From contig JAIQFH010000064.1 in the NCBI GenBank assembly GCA_020073385.1, positions 1 to 35,838 of the forward strand: DNA of 35,838 nucleotides, given 5' to 3'. Below are positions 34,837-35,838 of this stretch, piece after piece. Position 1 is the stretch's first letter. Every line of letters starts with the position of its first letter. The notes below the pieces were generated by a model, which worked only from the letters and a program-made list of their open reading frames with translations, did no database searches and was not told where the DNA came from. The translations under genes were made by a program, and so were the position numbers. The stretch is from Terriglobia bacterium (lineage in GTDB: Bacteria; Acidobacteriota; Terriglobia; Terriglobales; Acidobacteriaceae).

Positions 34837-35506
34837 GTGACAAATCTAAAGTTCGACAAAGAGAACACAGCACTTCTCGTGATCGATCCGTACAACGACT
34901 TCATCTCCGAGGGCGGCAAAACTATGGGATCGCATTAAGGCCGTTGCCGAGGCGAATGACTGCATCGCTCACATGTTGCAGTTGCCGACCACAGCGCGAA
35001 AGACAGGCGTGCGGGTTTTCTATGCGATGCATCATCGATACCGGCCAGGAGACTATGAGGCCTGGAAATACACTGCTCCGATTCAGAAGGCAGCCTGGTC
35101 GCGAAAAACGTTTGAATATGGAACCTGGGGCGGCGAGTTCCGCCCCGAGTTTGCTCCTCAGCCGGGAGACATCGTGGCTCAGGAGCATTGGTGCTCCAGT
35201 GGCTTTGCGAACACCGATCTGGATTTGCAATTCAAAAGGCATGGAATCCAGAGGCTCATTGTGGCCGGTCTTATCGCGCACACATGCGTCGAACCAACCG
35301 TGCGTTTTGCGGCTGGGCTGGGCTACGACGTCACTTTGGCGAAGGACGCGACCGCAGATTACTCAGACGAATTCATGCACACCGCACTCGTCAATCTCCC
35401 AAACTACGCCGGTGCGATTGTCACAACGCAGGATGGAACTGACGCCCTTTCAAGCAGCCGCCCACTCGCGCAGATCTCGTCCGCCATCGGCGATACGCAT
35501 GGATGA
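34837..35506 (+). pseudogene. isochorismatase-like cysteine hydrolase (one-base frameshift)
   Basis: Restored length about 222 aa. The start is GTG 34837 with AAGGAGG six bases upstream. Family residues are the catalytic Asp17 in LLVIDPYNDF and the catalytic Cys (about 150) in GLIAHTCVEPTVRFAAGLG. VAQEHWCSSGFANTDLDL lies at the usual position of the catalytic Lys, and there Q stands where many members have K. The first 28 codons end at GGK. The protein then continues in the next frame (WDRIKAVAEANDC), which one extra A in the AAAA run at 34918-34921 would explain. Such hydrolases act on isochorismate, nicotinamide, N-carbamoyl compounds or peroxides; the substrate is not clear. It is in line with the hydratase gene 45 bp upstream. 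Confidence 0.75.
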
Positions 35507-35689
35507 ACCGTATGGGAGGGAGTATGCCAAACTCGGCTTGATGACGGCCGCCCGGAAGTGATGCCGGGCGACAAGTCTGTAATCGGACAAATGAAATCTG
35601 GCTGACTCCCTAGCAGTCCGTGGTGAAAGTCTAGCTTCCTGAGAAGAATTAGTTGCATGATCCACAGCCATCGTTCGTAGACTGCGTGC
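35507..35689. other. gap with probable left end of an IS element
   Basis: No gene. The stretch from about 35608 (CTAGCAGTCCGTGGTGAAAG) to the transposase start looks like the terminal inverted repeat and leader of the insertion sequence. Its partner lies outside the window, so the limit is not confirmed. Confidence 0.35.
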
Positions 35690-35838
35690 ATGGCGATGGG
35701 ACGACGAGCGAAGCAACGGCAACAGCAAAAACAGTTCTGGGTGGCGCACAACGAGTTGCCGCGGACAGTGGCGCATCCGTTCTACCAGCGCTTGAACCAG
35801 GTGCTGGAGGAGCGTGGGTTCGACAGGTTCGTGGAAGA
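35690..35838 (+). CDS. IS1182-like transposase, N-terminus (runs off the window)
   Basis: The frame from ATG 35690 (alternative 35696) gives MGRRAKQRQQQKQFWVAH then NELPRTVAHPFYQRLNQVLE and ERGFDRFVE, and continues past the window end. This N-terminus matches a group of transposases widespread in environmental genomes, which I place in the IS1182 group of DDE transposases from memory. The DDE catalytic residues are beyond the edge, so intactness cannot be judged. Together with the RIT remnant at the other end it shows that both sides of the window carry mobile elements. Confidence 0.8.
   Translation, partial: MAMGRRAKQRQQQKQFWVAHNELPRTVAHPFYQRLNQVLEERGFDRFVE

Noticed and set aside
330..35590. 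TAATCGGACAA occurring near 330 and near 35580, as possible element ends
   Set aside because: An 11-base match between two places in a 36-kb window is expected by chance.
1..35838. CRISPR array, tRNA, rRNA
   Set aside because: No regularly spaced direct repeats, and no cloverleaf or rRNA-like conserved stretches were seen by eye.

Overview
The window looks like a chromosomal stretch from a soil-type Acidobacteriota. This is an inference from gene content: a fragment of an Oar-like TonB-dependent receptor, a CadC-like winged-helix/TolB-like/TPR regulator, a large BNR-repeat secreted protein, a PadR remnant and a DUF6599 protein are a typical mix for that phylum. No rRNA or tRNA gene is present to test it. 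No CRISPR array, tRNA or rRNA was seen.

Layout. (1) 374-2713: three overlapping tyrosine recombinases in the arrangement of a 'recombinase in trio' (RIT) element. Each is broken differently, by a frameshift, an internal in-frame deletion and a 3' truncation, so the element is dead. (2) 2793-4817: an intact YjhG/YagF-type aldonate dehydratase whose upstream region is the RIT breakpoint. (3) 5154-6734 (minus): a hipBA toxin-antitoxin pair with a palindromic operator. (4) 7452-9037: a frameshifted small membrane protein, an adenosine-specific kinase (DUF355 family) and intergenic DNA with two CRP-like sites. (5) 9038-15874: a compact set made of a DUF6599 membrane-anchored or lipoprotein-like protein, a Tat-signal DUF362 protein, a Tat-signal AmmeMemoRadiSam radical SAM enzyme, a signal-peptide-bearing Memo-AMMECR1 fusion and, convergent, a polytopic membrane spermidine-synthase-like protein. 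All look membrane-bound or exported, which is unusual for a radical SAM enzyme; this is the strongest candidate for an under-described system. (6) 16538-20571: a hydroxy-acid island with a D-2-hydroxyacid dehydrogenase, a Tat cupin, an FMN-dependent alpha-hydroxy-acid oxidase and an ACS-type MFS transporter. With the dehydratase at 2793 it suggests uptake and oxidation of sugar acids. (7) 20820-27027: a decayed TonB-receptor 3' end, a secreted S9 peptidase and a large secreted BNR-repeat protein. (8) 27545-29680 (minus): a VWA protein (one-base frameshift) coupled to a truncated DUF5682 gene, the remnant of a MoxR/VWA/DUF5682 cluster, followed upstream by a short lipoprotein ORF and an SBP56-like beta-propeller. 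(9) 31688-35838: the winged-helix/TPR regulator, a PadR fragment, a frameshifted enoyl-CoA hydratase, a frameshifted isochorismatase-like hydrolase, and the first 149 bases of an IS1182-like transposase running off the edge.

A caution for the reader: at least five genes are broken by what looks like a single-base indel with the protein continuing cleanly in the next frame (near 1208, 7685, 21342, 27896 and 34920), and a sixth by a small deletion (34153). This may be real decay in a mobile-element-rich region or residual sequencing error. The sequence alone cannot separate the two, so those genes are given over their full restored span.
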